From contig NZ_CAAHFH010000002.1 of NCBI RefSeq assembly GCF_900890705.1, positions 2,692,616 to 2,756,615 on the forward strand: DNA of 64,000 nt, in the 5' to 3' direction. The stretch is from Pontiella sulfatireligans (GTDB taxonomy: Bacteria > Verrucomicrobiota > Kiritimatiellia > Kiritimatiellales > Pontiellaceae). Position 1 is the first letter of the stretch. Each line of letters opens with the position of its first letter. Both the position numbers and the translations under genes were made by a program. The notes under the pieces are model-generated. The model was not told the DNA's origin. It searched no databases and saw only the letters and a list, made by a program, of their open reading frames with translations. This document shows positions 16,737-25,526 of this stretch, piece by piece.

Positions 16737-17497
16737 TTCGCTTCGAAAACGTTACCAAGGTGCTCGGTGGCAATGCCGTGCTCGACAACATCAGCTTCGA
16801 GGTTGGCGAGGGCGAGACGTTTGTCATTGTCGGGCTCTCTGGGGCGGGGAAGAGCGTCACCCTCAAGCACATGATTCGCCTCATGCAAGCCGATGCCGGC
16901 AACATCGTTATCGAAGGCGAAATCATCAACGACCTCGGCCGAAAGGCGTTGCGCGAGCTGCGCGCCAAGTTCGGCGTCCTCTTCCAGGGCGCCGCCCTGC
17001 TGCAGTGGATGACCGTGCACGAGAACATCGCCCTGCCGTTGCGCGAGCTGACCCATACGCCCGAGGATGAAATCCTGCGCCTCGTCGATGAAAAGCTCGA
17101 ACTCCTCGGCTTGGCCGATGCCGGCGCCAAATATCCGTCCGACATCTCCGGCGGGATGCAAAAGCGGGCCGGGCTCGCCCGCGCCATCATCATGAGCCCG
17201 AAGATTATCCTCTACGACGAACCGACCTCCGGCCTCGACCCGGTCACCTCGCGCAGAATTGACGATTTGATCGTGAATATGCGCAAGAAACTAGGTATAA
17301 CCAGCGTCGTTGTGACCCACGATCTGCACAGCGCGCTCTCCATTGGTTCGCGCATCATGATGCTGCACCACGGCAAGATCGTAGAGAATGCAACGCCGGA
17401 GGGGTTCATCCGGTCGAAGGATGCCACCGTGCAAAGCTTCCTCGAGTCGCAATACATTACCCGCAAGGGAAAATGGGAAGAATTCAGCCATGAATAA
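16733..17497 (+). CDS. mlaF: MlaF-type ABC transporter ATP-binding protein
   Basis: A 254-residue cytoplasmic ATPase of the Mla lipid transporter. Walker A is GLSGAGKS (about residues 34–41), the signature is ISGGMQKRAGLARA with the GMQ-R form typical of MlaF, and Walker B with D-loop is IILYDEPTSGLDPVTS; the H-loop is VVTHD. It overlaps mlaE by ATGA and mlaD by 8 nt, a fully coupled operon. Confidence 0.95.
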   Translation: MIRFENVTKVLGGNAVLDNISFEVGEGETFVIVGLSGAGKSVTLKHMIRLMQADAGNIVIEGEIINDLGRKALRELRAKFGVLFQGAALLQWMTVHENIALPLRELTHTPEDEILRLVDEKLELLGLADAGAKYPSDISGGMQKRAGLARAIIMSPKIILYDEPTSGLDPVTSRRIDDLIVNMRKKLGITSVVVTHDLHSALSIGSRIMMLHHGKIVENATPEGFIRSKDATVQSFLESQYITRKGKWEEFSHE

Positions 17498-18524
17498 GTT
17501 TAGACGCGAAGTGACCATCGAGATTCTGGTCGGACTTTTTATGTTCACCGTGCTGATTGCTCTCGGCGTTTTCACCATTGTGCTGAGCCGCGAAAACCTG
17601 CTCCAAAAAACCTACGAATACGAAATCGTCTTTCCGGAAATCAGCGGGTTGCGCCCCGGCGACAACGTGTTTTTGCGCGGGATGAATGTGGGGCGCGTGA
17701 TCGACACCTATCTGGAAGAAGGCAACGTACGCGTCTATATCTCCCTCGACGAGCCCCTTGCGCTGCGCCAAGGCTATAAGGTTGAAATCATCAACGCTTC
17801 CATGCTCGGCGGCAAGTTCCTCAAGATCTATGAAGGCGACCTGAACGCGTCGCGCATCGGCCCGACCGTCACCGTTCTGGGATCGCCGCCCATCGATATG
17901 ATCGAGGAAATGAACACTACCGTCAGCGGTTTGAAGGCAATAATTGCCTCGGTTTCCGAAGGCAAGGGAATGCTCGGCAAATTGATGAACGATGAAGCTC
18001 TTTACCAAAATACGCTGGAAATCAGCGAGAGCCTAAAGGAGATCGTCGCCCGCCTTCAAAAAGGGGAAGGCACCTTGGGACGACTGCTCGCTTCGGACGA
18101 TACACTTTATAACGACGCGGCAGCGACGGTGGCTTCGCTGCGCAAGGTGGCAGAACAACTGGAGCAGGGCGAAGGCACCATGGGGCGGCTGCTGCAGGAT
18201 GAGACGGTGTACGAAGATGCTTCGGTGCTTTTGGTCAATTTGCGGGAGATGAGTGATTGCCTGGTTGATCAGAAAGGGACGCTCGGCAAGCTCATTGCTG
18301 CAGACGATGCCGTGTACGATGACCTGAAGGCCTCGCTGGCCTCCATCCGCCGGATTTCAGAAAGCATCGATGCCGGCCAGGGCACTATGGGCCGCCTCGT
18401 GCGCGATCCCGCGCTCTACGACGAGCTCACCCTGTTTGTTGAAGATGCGCGCGCCGCGGTGGACGACCTGCGCGAAGCTTCGCCCATTACCTCGTTTGGC
18501 AGCGTATTTTTCGGTGCCTTTTAA
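17490..18524 (+). CDS. mlaD: MlaD-type MCE-domain protein
   Basis: A 344-residue substrate-binding subunit with one N-terminal TM helix (LVGLFMFTVLIALGVFTIVL) and an MCE domain (about residues 40–120: GLRPGDNVFLRGMNVGRV and INASMLGGKFLKIYEG). The C-terminal half holds at least four similar units of about 40 residues containing GTLGRLL, GTMGRLL or GTLGKLI, likely a helical tail that extends from the MCE ring. ATG 17490 overlaps the mlaF stop by 8 nt. The repeated tail is longer than in E. coli MlaD and may help to span the periplasm. Confidence 0.92.
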   Translation: MNKFRREVTIEILVGLFMFTVLIALGVFTIVLSRENLLQKTYEYEIVFPEISGLRPGDNVFLRGMNVGRVIDTYLEEGNVRVYISLDEPLALRQGYKVEIINASMLGGKFLKIYEGDLNASRIGPTVTVLGSPPIDMIEEMNTTVSGLKAIIASVSEGKGMLGKLMNDEALYQNTLEISESLKEIVARLQKGEGTLGRLLASDDTLYNDAAATVASLRKVAEQLEQGEGTMGRLLQDETVYEDASVLLVNLREMSDCLVDQKGTLGKLIAADDAVYDDLKASLASIRRISESIDAGQGTMGRLVRDPALYDELTLFVEDARAAVDDLREASPITSFGSVFFGAF

Positions 18525-18536
18525 ACGGAAAACAGC

Positions 18537-19301
18537 ATGGCCGGCCAAGCCCCTGAAAACCGCCAAGTCGAGTGTCCGCACTGCGGCCGGTTGACCGGGG
18601 CGGAACCGCGGTGCCCGCACTGCGGCGTCCGGCTCAAAAAACGCAAGGGTGTGCGCTGGTTCTGCATCGCGGCAGCCACCACCGGCTTTCTTGTCTTGTT
18701 GGCTCTATGCTCTGTTCGCCGGGAGCCGCCGCTTGTTCGCATCGGCGAAATCCGCCCCATCATGAATTTTTCAACCGTCCGCATTCAAGGCGTTCTCGAA
18801 TCCGATGCGCGCCGCATGGGTGGCGGAGAGGTGCTTTATGTGGTCGGCGACGGCACCGGCTCGCTCGCGGTGTTTGTTTCGGATCCCGGTGACGAAAGGC
18901 TTCCGCGCGCAGGAAATAGTGTTGCTGCGAGCGGCAGCCTCAGCATCGGCTCCGGTGGCGAGGTACGGATGCGCGCGCGGTCGGTGGAAGCGCAAGCCGC
19001 AGACGGCGGTTCCGGGCTGGTCTTGTTTCATGCCGGCATGAAGGGTGAGCGTGCAACGGTAACCGGCCGGGTTGCCAGGGTGTTCGCTCCCCGCGCCGGA
19101 ACAAAGGCGCCCTTCAAGATTGTGCTCGAAGATGCCGGCGGAACGCTCGATGTGGTTCATTGGCTCGAAAATGCCCCCGACGTGAAGGCGGGCGATGAAT
19201 TGGAAGTTCGTGGAACGGTAAATATCTATAAGGGGGCGGTCGAACTCAAGGTCTGGAGCGCCGAAGACATTATGAAGAGGGCGGGGGGTGCTCTGCTTTG
19301 A
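18537..19301 (+). CDS. Membrane protein with zinc ribbon and OB-fold-like domains
   Basis: A 254-residue protein. Two CPHCG knuckles near residues 13–30 make an N-terminal zinc ribbon, followed by a TM helix (WFCIAAATTGFLVLLALCS) and two beta-rich segments that read as OB-fold nucleic-acid/ligand-binding types (STVRIQGVLE and GERATVTGRVARVF, then DELEVRGTVNIYKGAVELKV). It starts 12 nt after mlaD and is probably the last gene of the mla operon. The 3' end overlaps cca tail-to-tail by 32 nt. Cytoplasmic ribbon with periplasmic OB folds is the likely topology. Role unknown. Confidence 0.8.
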   Translation: MAGQAPENRQVECPHCGRLTGAEPRCPHCGVRLKKRKGVRWFCIAAATTGFLVLLALCSVRREPPLVRIGEIRPIMNFSTVRIQGVLESDARRMGGGEVLYVVGDGTGSLAVFVSDPGDERLPRAGNSVAASGSLSIGSGGEVRMRARSVEAQAADGGSGLVLFHAGMKGERATVTGRVARVFAPRAGTKAPFKIVLEDAGGTLDVVHWLENAPDVKAGDELEVRGTVNIYKGAVELKVWSAEDIMKRAGGALL

Positions 19302-20703
19302 TCCATTCCAGCATTTCCTCGCGGTCGGCGAAGCGGCTTTCCATTTGCGCGTCGTAGGCTTCCCGTAGGATTTTCCCAATCAGTTTGCCTTCCTTGATGC
19401 CCAAGGCGATGAGGTCGTGGCCGCGGACCCACGGCTCGGGCAGGATCGGCTCGTTGGCCATCTCCTCCATGTAGCTGTGGACATAGTCATAATTGTCGAG
19501 CATCGCATGCGAACCGAGGCAGTCGAGCCGGTGCAGCTCCATGTCCAGATCGAAGGTTTCCGCACCGATCATCTTCCGAAGCTTGGAGGTTCGCATCTGC
19601 TGCACATCCATAAAGCGCATATGGTCGCGGATGGCATCGACGATGTGCTTCTTTTCCTTGTTGGGGAATTTGAGCCGGATGAGAATGTCTTCGGCTATGG
19701 CCGCGCCAACCTGCGCATGCCCGTCGAAGCGGATGCGCGGCTCGCCGTCCGCGCCGAGGCCCATGCAGGCGGTGGGTGGCTTGCCGACGTCGTGCAGCAA
19801 CACGGTGAAGGCCAACTCCCGAGGCGAGTAGGCAGACTTTGTTTCGGGGTGGGCAGGCAGGGATGCCTGCCCCACATGCTCGGTTTCGGATTGTGGAGCA
19901 GGCATCCCTGCCTGCTTATTCATGAGATTGAGCATGAGGACGGTGTGTTCAAAAACATCGCCTTCGGGGTGGAACTGGGGCGGCTGCTCCTGGCCAACCA
20001 TAGGTACGATTTCGGGCAGGATGTACTGCAGCAGGCCGATCTCGTAGAGGTGCTTCAGCGCGTCGCCGGGTTTGGGGCTGTCGGTCAGGGTGCGGGAGAG
20101 TTCGAGCTCGATGCGTTCGGCGCTGATGCGGGTGATCAGGTGCGCCATGTCCCGGATAGCGCTTTCGGTTGCGGGGTCGAGCGCAAAGCCGAGGTTGTGG
20201 GCAAAGCGGACGGCGCGCATCATGCGAAGGTGGTCTTCTTTAAACCGCTCGACGGGGTTGCCGATGGCGGTGATGATCCGCCGCTTCAGGTCCCGCTGCC
20301 CGTGCACATAGTCGTGCAGCTGTTCGGCAACGGGGTCGTAGAACATGCCGTTAATGGTGAAGTCGCGCCGCAGAGCGTCTTCTTTTGCGGCGCTGAACAG
20401 GACGCTTTCCGGGCGCCGACCGTCTATAGTGCCGAAATCTTCGCGGAAGGTGGCGACTTCAATGACAGCTGCGCCGTCGACGACGGCAATTACACCGAAA
20501 GCTTTGCCGATGGGAATGGTCTTTGGAAAAAGAGCCTCCACTTCCTCCGGAAGGGCGCTGGTGGCCACATCATAATCCTTTGGAACGCGGCCCAGCAGCT
20601 CGTCGCGAACGCATCCGCCGGCGAAGAAGGCGGTGTGGCCTTTGCGCTGCAGCGTCTGCACCACATTCGTGGCAGGCTTCTTTTGTGGGACTATTTTGGT
20701 CAT
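19270..20703 (-). CDS. cca: CCA-adding tRNA nucleotidyltransferase with HD domain
   Basis: Adds or repairs the 3'-CCA of tRNA. The 477-residue protein has the class II nucleotidyltransferase head: FAGGCVRDELLGR and the metal-binding DYD (Asp43, Asp45), then RRDFTINGM and the ERFKEDHLRMMRAVRFA helix. The C-terminal HD domain shows HPEGDVFEHT and VLLHDVGKPPT. About residues 263–284, just before the HD motif, are encoded by a perfect palindromic repeat that adds roughly 25–30 residues relative to relatives. The reading frame is intact, so the enzyme may tolerate this surface loop. It could be a poly(A) polymerase of the same superfamily, but the head motifs favour CCA addition. Confidence 0.9.
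   Translation of the reverse strand: MTKIVPQKKPATNVVQTLQRKGHTAFFAGGCVRDELLGRVPKDYDVATSALPEEVEALFPKTIPIGKAFGVIAVVDGAAVIEVATFREDFGTIDGRRPESVLFSAAKEDALRRDFTINGMFYDPVAEQLHDYVHGQRDLKRRIITAIGNPVERFKEDHLRMMRAVRFAHNLGFALDPATESAIRDMAHLITRISAERIELELSRTLTDSPKPGDALKHLYEIGLLQYILPEIVPMVGQEQPPQFHPEGDVFEHTVLMLNLMNKQAGMPAPQSETEHVGQASLPAHPETKSAYSPRELAFTVLLHDVGKPPTACMGLGADGEPRIRFDGHAQVGAAIAEDILIRLKFPNKEKKHIVDAIRDHMRFMDVQQMRTSKLRKMIGAETFDLDMELHRLDCLGSHAMLDNYDYVHSYMEEMANEPILPEPWVRGHDLIALGIKEGKLIGKILREAYDAQMESRFADREEMLEWIKAEHPPPSS
19853..19915. repeat. In-frame palindromic element inside cca
   Basis: Perfect 18-bp inverted arms at 19853–19870 (GCAGGCAGGGATGCCTGC) and 19898–19915, with a 27-nt centre. Each arm is itself nearly self-complementary. 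It keeps the cca frame open and encodes part of the peptide QAGMPAP...HVGQASLPA. It has the look of a mobile repeat captured by a coding region, comparable in concept to Rickettsia palindromic elements. Confidence 0.85.
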
Positions 20704-20759
20704 AATTCCTTTTCGTCACGTTTATTGAACTATATTGTGTGTTCTGTGTCGAAGGAAAC

Positions 20760-22361
20760 ATGCAAAACGGATTTAAAAATATGAAGAGATTGGCATTATT
20801 ATTAATGACTTTGGTGTTGGTGCCCGTGGCCTTTGCCCAATTCGAGGTTGAGGCATGGCTGGACGGCGATGTGGTTCGGGTGGATGCCCAGGTTCCCGAG
20901 AATCACTATCTCTATGCCGATCATTTCAAGGTGGCCGATGCCTTGGGCAACGAACAAAAACCGATCGAGCTGCCGAAAACCGCGAGCATCACCGATCCCA
21001 ATACCGGCAAGCCGAAGCCGGTGTTTGATCAATCGTTTAAGGCATCCTATGCATGGGCGCCCGCGCCCGGGGGCGCCGCGGCGTTTCAGGTTGAGTATTG
21101 GGGCTGCAACGACGAAGTCTGTTTTATTCCGCAGAAGAAGACAGTTGGACTGGATGTTTCAGCCATGGTGCCCGAGGTTGCGGTGGCGGGTTCAGAGGGC
21201 TCCAGCGACTGGGAAGCTGCGCTCAAGAAATTTAAAATGCTGGGAACGGATGCCGGCTATAAAAAGGCGGCTGAGTTTGGGCGTTTCCTCGACCGGGTGG
21301 AGGGCGGCGGAGATGTCGACATCAATCCCTTCCGTTTATTCCTTACGGATCCGGTTGCCTTTGTGCGTGAATCCGGACTGCTCCTTACCATTTTTTTCAT
21401 TTTAGTCGGTGGGCTGGCGCTTAATCTGACGCCGTGCGTGCTGCCGATGATTCCGATCAATCTGGCGATCATCGGGGCAGGAGCCCAAGCGGGCTCGAAA
21501 AGCCGTGGCTTTGCGCTAGGCGCGGTCTACGGGCTGGGCATTGCGCTCGTCTACGGACTGCTTGGTGTCGTCGTGGTGCTGACTGGTTCGCAGTTTGGAA
21601 CGATTCAGGCCAATCCGTGGTTTAGTTTGGCGATTGCCCTGGTCTTTGTGGCGCTGGCGCTAGCGATGTTCGACGTATTCCACATCGACCTCACGCGCTT
21701 CCAGTCGAAGCTCGGCGGCGGTGCGCAGAAGCAGGGCAGCTTCCTCGTGGCGCTCATGATGGGTTCGGTGGCCGCGCTGCTCGCCGGCGCATGCGTTGCC
21801 CCAGTGGTGATTGCCGTGCTGCTGCTGGCAACAAATATCTACGAAGCCAATAGCGTCGCCGGACTGGCGCTTCCGTTTGTGCTCGGCATCGGCATGGCCT
21901 TGCCTTGGCCGTTCGCCGGCGCAGGCCTGGCCTTTCTTCCAAAGCCCGGGAAATGGATGGAATACGTTAAGTATGGCTTTGGCGTGGGCATCATTTTCTT
22001 CGCCCTTTACTACGGTAACCTGAGCTACCGCGCCTTCAATCCGTCGGACGTCACCGCGCAAGGCGAATACGAGGGGCACATCATCATCGATGGCGCAACC
22101 AACGCCGGGTTTGCGGATGCGCTGGAGCAGGCGCTGGCCGAGGGCAAGCCGGTCTTCATCGATATGTGGGCGACCTGGTGCAAAAACTGCAAAGTGATGG
22201 ACAAGACCACCTTCAAGGACGAGGCTGTGAAGGCGCGTTTGAAAGACTACGTCTTCATCAAGTACATTGCCGAAGAGCCGAACGATCCGGAAACCCAGGC
22301 GGTGATGCAGCACTTCAAGGCCCAAGGCCTGCCAACGTTCGTGGTGCTCGGCGCTAAGTAG
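20760..22361 (+). CDS. dsbD: Thiol:disulfide interchange protein DsbD
   Basis: Moves reducing equivalents from cytoplasmic thioredoxin to periplasmic thiols. Order: signal peptide (LALLLMTLVLVPVAFA), N-terminal beta domain with the cysteine pair in EYWGCNDEVCFIP, an eight-TM CcdA-like core with NLTPCVLPM and LLAGACVAPVV cysteines, and a C-terminal thioredoxin domain with WATWCKNCKVMD. The protein stops ten residues into the cis-proline strand (GLPTFVVLGAK), about 25 residues short of typical DsbD, so the last strand and helix are missing. ATG 20760 is preferred (AAGGA upstream); ATG 20781 is an alternative. It overlaps the convergent esterase gene by 8 nt. Confidence 0.92.
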   Translation: MQNGFKNMKRLALLLMTLVLVPVAFAQFEVEAWLDGDVVRVDAQVPENHYLYADHFKVADALGNEQKPIELPKTASITDPNTGKPKPVFDQSFKASYAWAPAPGGAAAFQVEYWGCNDEVCFIPQKKTVGLDVSAMVPEVAVAGSEGSSDWEAALKKFKMLGTDAGYKKAAEFGRFLDRVEGGGDVDINPFRLFLTDPVAFVRESGLLLTIFFILVGGLALNLTPCVLPMIPINLAIIGAGAQAGSKSRGFALGAVYGLGIALVYGLLGVVVVLTGSQFGTIQANPWFSLAIALVFVALALAMFDVFHIDLTRFQSKLGGGAQKQGSFLVALMMGSVAALLAGACVAPVVIAVLLLATNIYEANSVAGLALPFVLGIGMALPWPFAGAGLAFLPKPGKWMEYVKYGFGVGIIFFALYYGNLSYRAFNPSDVTAQGEYEGHIIIDGATNAGFADALEQALAEGKPVFIDMWATWCKNCKVMDKTTFKDEAVKARLKDYVFIKYIAEEPNDPETQAVMQHFKAQGLPTFVVLGAK

Positions 22362-23130
22362 CCGAATCTGTTTCCAGTCTTTCGATCGGCAGCCATTCGA
22401 GCACGCGCTGGATGTAGTTGTCCCAGAAGCCCCATTCATGCTCGCCGGCGGATTCCTCGTAGGTGAGGTGGAGCCCTTTTGCTGCGGCGGTGCCGCGGAA
22501 AGCGACGGAATCCTGATAGAGATAGTCTTCCGTTCCGCAGCAGGCGTAGAATTTGGTTTCTGGAATTGTATCCAATCCCTTGATTTGCGCGATGAGGTCG
22601 TTGCTGGAGTTTGGCACATGGTTGAGCGAGCCGAAGACCGCCTCGAAGGTGCGCAAACGCGACTCGTTCCAGTCGTCGTTGATGTGCGAGGCAATGTCGA
22701 GCGCGCCGGAAAGGGAAGCCGCGGCGGCATATTGCCCCGGCCGCCCAAGCGCGAGCTTAACGGCGCCGTAACCTCCCATTGAGAGCCCGGCCACAAAGGT
22801 GTTTTTCGGGTTGCTTGAAACATTGAGCCAGCGCTTGATGAGCATGGGCAGTTCGTCGGCCATGAACGCCAAATAGTTGGAGCCGTGCTTCATGTCGCAG
22901 TAAAAGCTCTTGTAGGCGTCGGGCATCACGATCACAAGGTTGTAGTCGCGGGCATAGCGCTCGATGGAGGTGCGGCGGCTCCAAATGGTGTGGTCGTCGG
23001 AGAGGCCGTGCAGGAGATAGAGTACGGCGGGCGGCTCGTTCCATGCATTGGGATGTTCCGGCAGAATAATGTTGGCGCCCAGCGATAGGTCGAGCACTTG
23101 CGAGTCGAATCGGGATTCAATTAGGGCCAT
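22354..23130 (-). CDS. Esterase D / tributyrin-esterase family serine hydrolase
   Basis: A 258-residue alpha/beta hydrolase of the EstA/esterase-D/antigen-85 group. The nucleophile elbow is GLSMGGYG, the oxyanion region is LLHGLSDDHTIW, the acid lies in CGTEDYLY and the histidine in GEHEWGFWD. It has no signal peptide, so it should act in the cytoplasm on acyl or acetyl esters. Compared with S-formylglutathione hydrolase it lacks the extended family signature, so a carbohydrate or general acetyl-esterase role is likelier. It begins 2 nt after the K+ channel stop on the same strand. Confidence 0.88.
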   Translation of the reverse strand: MALIESRFDSQVLDLSLGANIILPEHPNAWNEPPAVLYLLHGLSDDHTIWSRRTSIERYARDYNLVIVMPDAYKSFYCDMKHGSNYLAFMADELPMLIKRWLNVSSNPKNTFVAGLSMGGYGAVKLALGRPGQYAAAASLSGALDIASHINDDWNESRLRTFEAVFGSLNHVPNSSNDLIAQIKGLDTIPETKFYACCGTEDYLYQDSVAFRGTAAAKGLHLTYEESAGEHEWGFWDNYIQRVLEWLPIERLETDSAT

Positions 23131-23132
23131 GC

Positions 23133-24131
23133 TTATTCTCCGTTGGTTTCCGGCTGGCGGATGGCGACCAAGGTGTCGCCGAGCTTCAGGCGCGTGTCGG
23201 GGCCGGGGTCGAACGAGGTATGGCCGTCGCGGTGCTTGACGGCAATGACCATGCTGCCGAGGGTCTGGCGCACGCGGGCTTCGGAAAGGGTTTTGTTGAG
23301 CATGTCGCTTTCTTCGTCGATGGGATATTCAAACACCTGAAGCGCGATGTTCTTATCTTTCGTAACCAGCTCGATGAGGTCGAGCACGGAGGGGCTGGTG
23401 ATGAGCTGGGCAATCTGGTTGGCGCCGGAGGAAATGGGGGATACGACGCGTTTGGCACCGGCCTTGTGGAACTTGCGGGAGCTGTCCGGGTCGTGCACGC
23501 GGGCAATGATGCGCAGGCTGGGGCATAGGCCGCTGGCGGTGAGGGTGAGGTACAGGTTTTCCGCATCGCTATCGAGCGCGGCCACGAGCGAGTCGGCCTC
23601 GCTCACTTGGGCGTCTTCGAGGGCATCCTCTTCGGTGGCGTCGCCTTTAATGCAGGGAATGCCTTGTTCTTCCAGCCGGTTGACCGTCTCCTCGTCTTCT
23701 TCAATCACCACAAAGGGCGTGCCGGTGGCCAGTAGCTCGGCGACGACGCGGCTGCCGGTGCGGCCGTAGCCGCAAATGATGGCGTGGTTCTTCATCTGGG
23801 CGATTTTTTTCATCATGGTTCGTCTCCCTAAAACATTGGACAGGCTGCGCTGGAACAAAAACTCAACCAGACGGGTCAGGCAAAAGGCCATCACGCCGAC
23901 GCCGCAAAAGATGAGCAGGGCGGTGAAGATGCGCCCGGGCCCGGAAAGTTCATGGACTTCGTCGAAGCCCACGGTGGACACGGTGATAACCGTCATATAG
24001 AAGCTGTCGGACCAGTTCCAGCCTTCGATCCAGCGGTAGCCCGCCACGCCGGTCGCCAACACCGTCGCGATACCTATCGCACCCTTGGCCAAGCCCGAAA
24101 CCAGCCGTTCATTGAAACCCCTGTTTCTCAT
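23133..24131 (-). CDS. Two-TM potassium channel with RCK (TrkA-N/TrkA-C) domains
   Basis: A 332-residue ligand-gated K+ channel subunit. Two TM helices flank a pore loop with filter TVSTVGFDEV, followed by an RCK/TrkA-N Rossmann domain (AIICGYGRTGSRVVAELLATG, with the acidic ribose-binding VIEED) and a C-terminal TrkA-C domain (about residues 255–325). The filter TVGF rather than TVGY is frequent in bacterial RCK channels. It is followed closely by the esterase gene. Confidence 0.92.
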   Translation of the reverse strand: MRNRGFNERLVSGLAKGAIGIATVLATGVAGYRWIEGWNWSDSFYMTVITVSTVGFDEVHELSGPGRIFTALLIFCGVGVMAFCLTRLVEFLFQRSLSNVLGRRTMMKKIAQMKNHAIICGYGRTGSRVVAELLATGTPFVVIEEDEETVNRLEEQGIPCIKGDATEEDALEDAQVSEADSLVAALDSDAENLYLTLTASGLCPSLRIIARVHDPDSSRKFHKAGAKRVVSPISSGANQIAQLITSPSVLDLIELVTKDKNIALQVFEYPIDEESDMLNKTLSEARVRQTLGSMVIAVKHRDGHTSFDPGPDTRLKLGDTLVAIRQPETNGE

Positions 24132-24207
24132 TGATTGAGATTAAAACGGATTCATTCGGCTCTTTCCAAACATTAATCCTTTTTAGTAGCTTCGGACTGA
24201 GGTTTAC

Positions 24208-25185
24208 ATGCATCCAATCACTAGAAAGCTGTTCCTGTCGAACGTTGTCCTGCTCGCGGGGTGTCGCTCCGCCACGGTCGAGGCCAGGTCGTCGTCGCCG
24301 ACCGGCATTGTATCGCTGTCCTACGTCGCCCGGCTCTATTCCATGAGCATGGCCAGCGTCGGCAAAAAAATGATGCTGCAGAACAAATGGAACAAGATCG
24401 AAGTCGAAACCAACAGCCGGCGCGCCTGGATTAACGGCATTATGGTGTGGCTGCACCATCCGTGCCGCAAATCAGGCAGCGGCTGGGGAATCCGGGAAGT
24501 GGACTTCAAGAAGGGGATCGATCCGATCATGCGCTCCTACGCCTATGTGCCCTCCAAGACGCCGCGCGTCGTGGTGCTCGATCCGGGGCACGGGGGCAAG
24601 GACTCCGGCGCCATCGGCGCGCGCAAGGTCTACGAAAAGAAGGCGGTTCTCTCCATTTCCAGCCGGGTGAAAGCGCATCTTGAAGCCAAGAAAATCACCG
24701 TCCGCATGACCCGCACCGGCGACACCTTGCCGTCCCTGCAGCAGCGGGTCGACTACGCTTCCAGAGCCGGTGCCGACCTGTTCGTCAGCATTCACGCCGA
24801 CGGCGCGGGCGATTCCAGCGCCCATGGCGTTGAAACCTTTGTGCCGACAGCGCCTGGATGCGATTCGAGCAACCACTACGGCCAAGCCGGCGACAAGTCC
24901 GCCTTTCCGGGCAACCTGTTCGACGCCGCCAATGCCGTGCTGGGCTTTTCCATCCAAAGTAATCTAATTAAAAAAAGCAAGCGGAGCGACCGCGGACTGC
25001 GCCGCGCCCGCTTCTTTGTGATTAAAAACGCGCCGTGCCCCGCTGCGCTGGTGGAATGCGGCTTTGTCACCAACCCGGCCGAAGAAGCACTGCTCATCAG
25101 CGCCGAATACCGCGAAGCCGTCGCACGCGGCATCTCCAACGGCATTCTCGGCTACATGACCCTCGTCAAACGCGCCCAAAAATAG
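24208..25185 (+). CDS. N-acetylmuramoyl-L-alanine amidase, lipoprotein (Amidase_3)
   Basis: Cleaves the amide between MurNAc and the stem peptide during septum splitting. The 325-residue protein has a short signal with lipobox VLLAGC (Cys19), a beta-rich N-terminal region (about residues 35–115) and an Amidase_3 catalytic domain. Zinc ligands are visible: His128 in DPGHGGKDSG, Glu143 in YEKKAVL and His196 in SIHADG; the catalytic glutamate is in ALVECGFVTN. The 3' flank immediately enters the repeat-rich region. Confidence 0.92.
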   Translation: MHPITRKLFLSNVVLLAGCRSATVEARSSSPTGIVSLSYVARLYSMSMASVGKKMMLQNKWNKIEVETNSRRAWINGIMVWLHHPCRKSGSGWGIREVDFKKGIDPIMRSYAYVPSKTPRVVVLDPGHGGKDSGAIGARKVYEKKAVLSISSRVKAHLEAKKITVRMTRTGDTLPSLQQRVDYASRAGADLFVSIHADGAGDSSAHGVETFVPTAPGCDSSNHYGQAGDKSAFPGNLFDAANAVLGFSIQSNLIKKSKRSDRGLRRARFFVIKNAPCPAALVECGFVTNPAEEALLISAEYREAVARGISNGILGYMTLVKRAQK

Positions 25186-25197
25186 GTGTGAAGACAG

Positions 25198-25230
25198 AAA
25201 AACATCATTTCATAGGTCTGACCCCTTTTT
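25198..25230. repeat. GGGGTCAGACC junction motif, copy 1
   Basis: Read on the minus strand this is GAAAAAGGGGTCAGACC followed by TATGAAATGATGTTTT. The same 33 bases recur on the plus strand at 30674–30706, and degenerate forms occur at 26447–26526 and 28625–28636. Here it cuts off the truncated glycosyltransferase. Comparison with the transposase tail at 26815–27003 suggests that such motifs are the 3' ends of Y1/RAYT-type elements. Confidence 0.75.
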
Positions 25231-25526
25231 CTCGGCTGCATCCTGCGGATTTCATGCAGCGTTTCGTTGGTAATCATATCGCAATGACCGGCAATCACCA
25301 GATCGGGGCCAAAAGCGGCAACGGTTTCGAGCAGCCGCCGGTTGGCCTTTTTCTTTCCCAGATCGCGAATGCCCAGCGGCGCCTCGAAAGCCGCCACGTC
25401 GCGGTCGCTGAAAACCGACACAAAATGATCGTTCTTAATCAAGCCGCTGGTCAGCTTCTGGACCCAACTGACCCGCGTTTTTCCGTAGCGGCGCAACTGC
25501 TGATATGCCACATGCAGAACTCTCAT
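25231..25526 (-). pseudogene. Truncated glycosyltransferase (N-terminal fragment)
   Basis: ATG at 25526, preceded by a strong AGGAGGT, opens a reading frame of about 98 meaningful residues: MRVLHVAYQQLRRYGKTRV at the start and LLETVAAFGPDLVIAGHCDM towards the end. The MRVLHV start and PDLVIAGH strand look like the first Rossmann half of a GT-B glycosyltransferase. The frame then enters the GGGGTCAGACC junction motif (QTYEMMFF) and ends at 25152, so all of the donor-binding half is missing. The intact ribosome binding site suggests recent truncation. The family call is tentative. Confidence 0.6.

Noticed and set aside
19417..20784. 455-codon plus-strand frame opposite cca
   Set aside because: Antisense shadow of a conserved enzyme; composition is that of a complementary frame.
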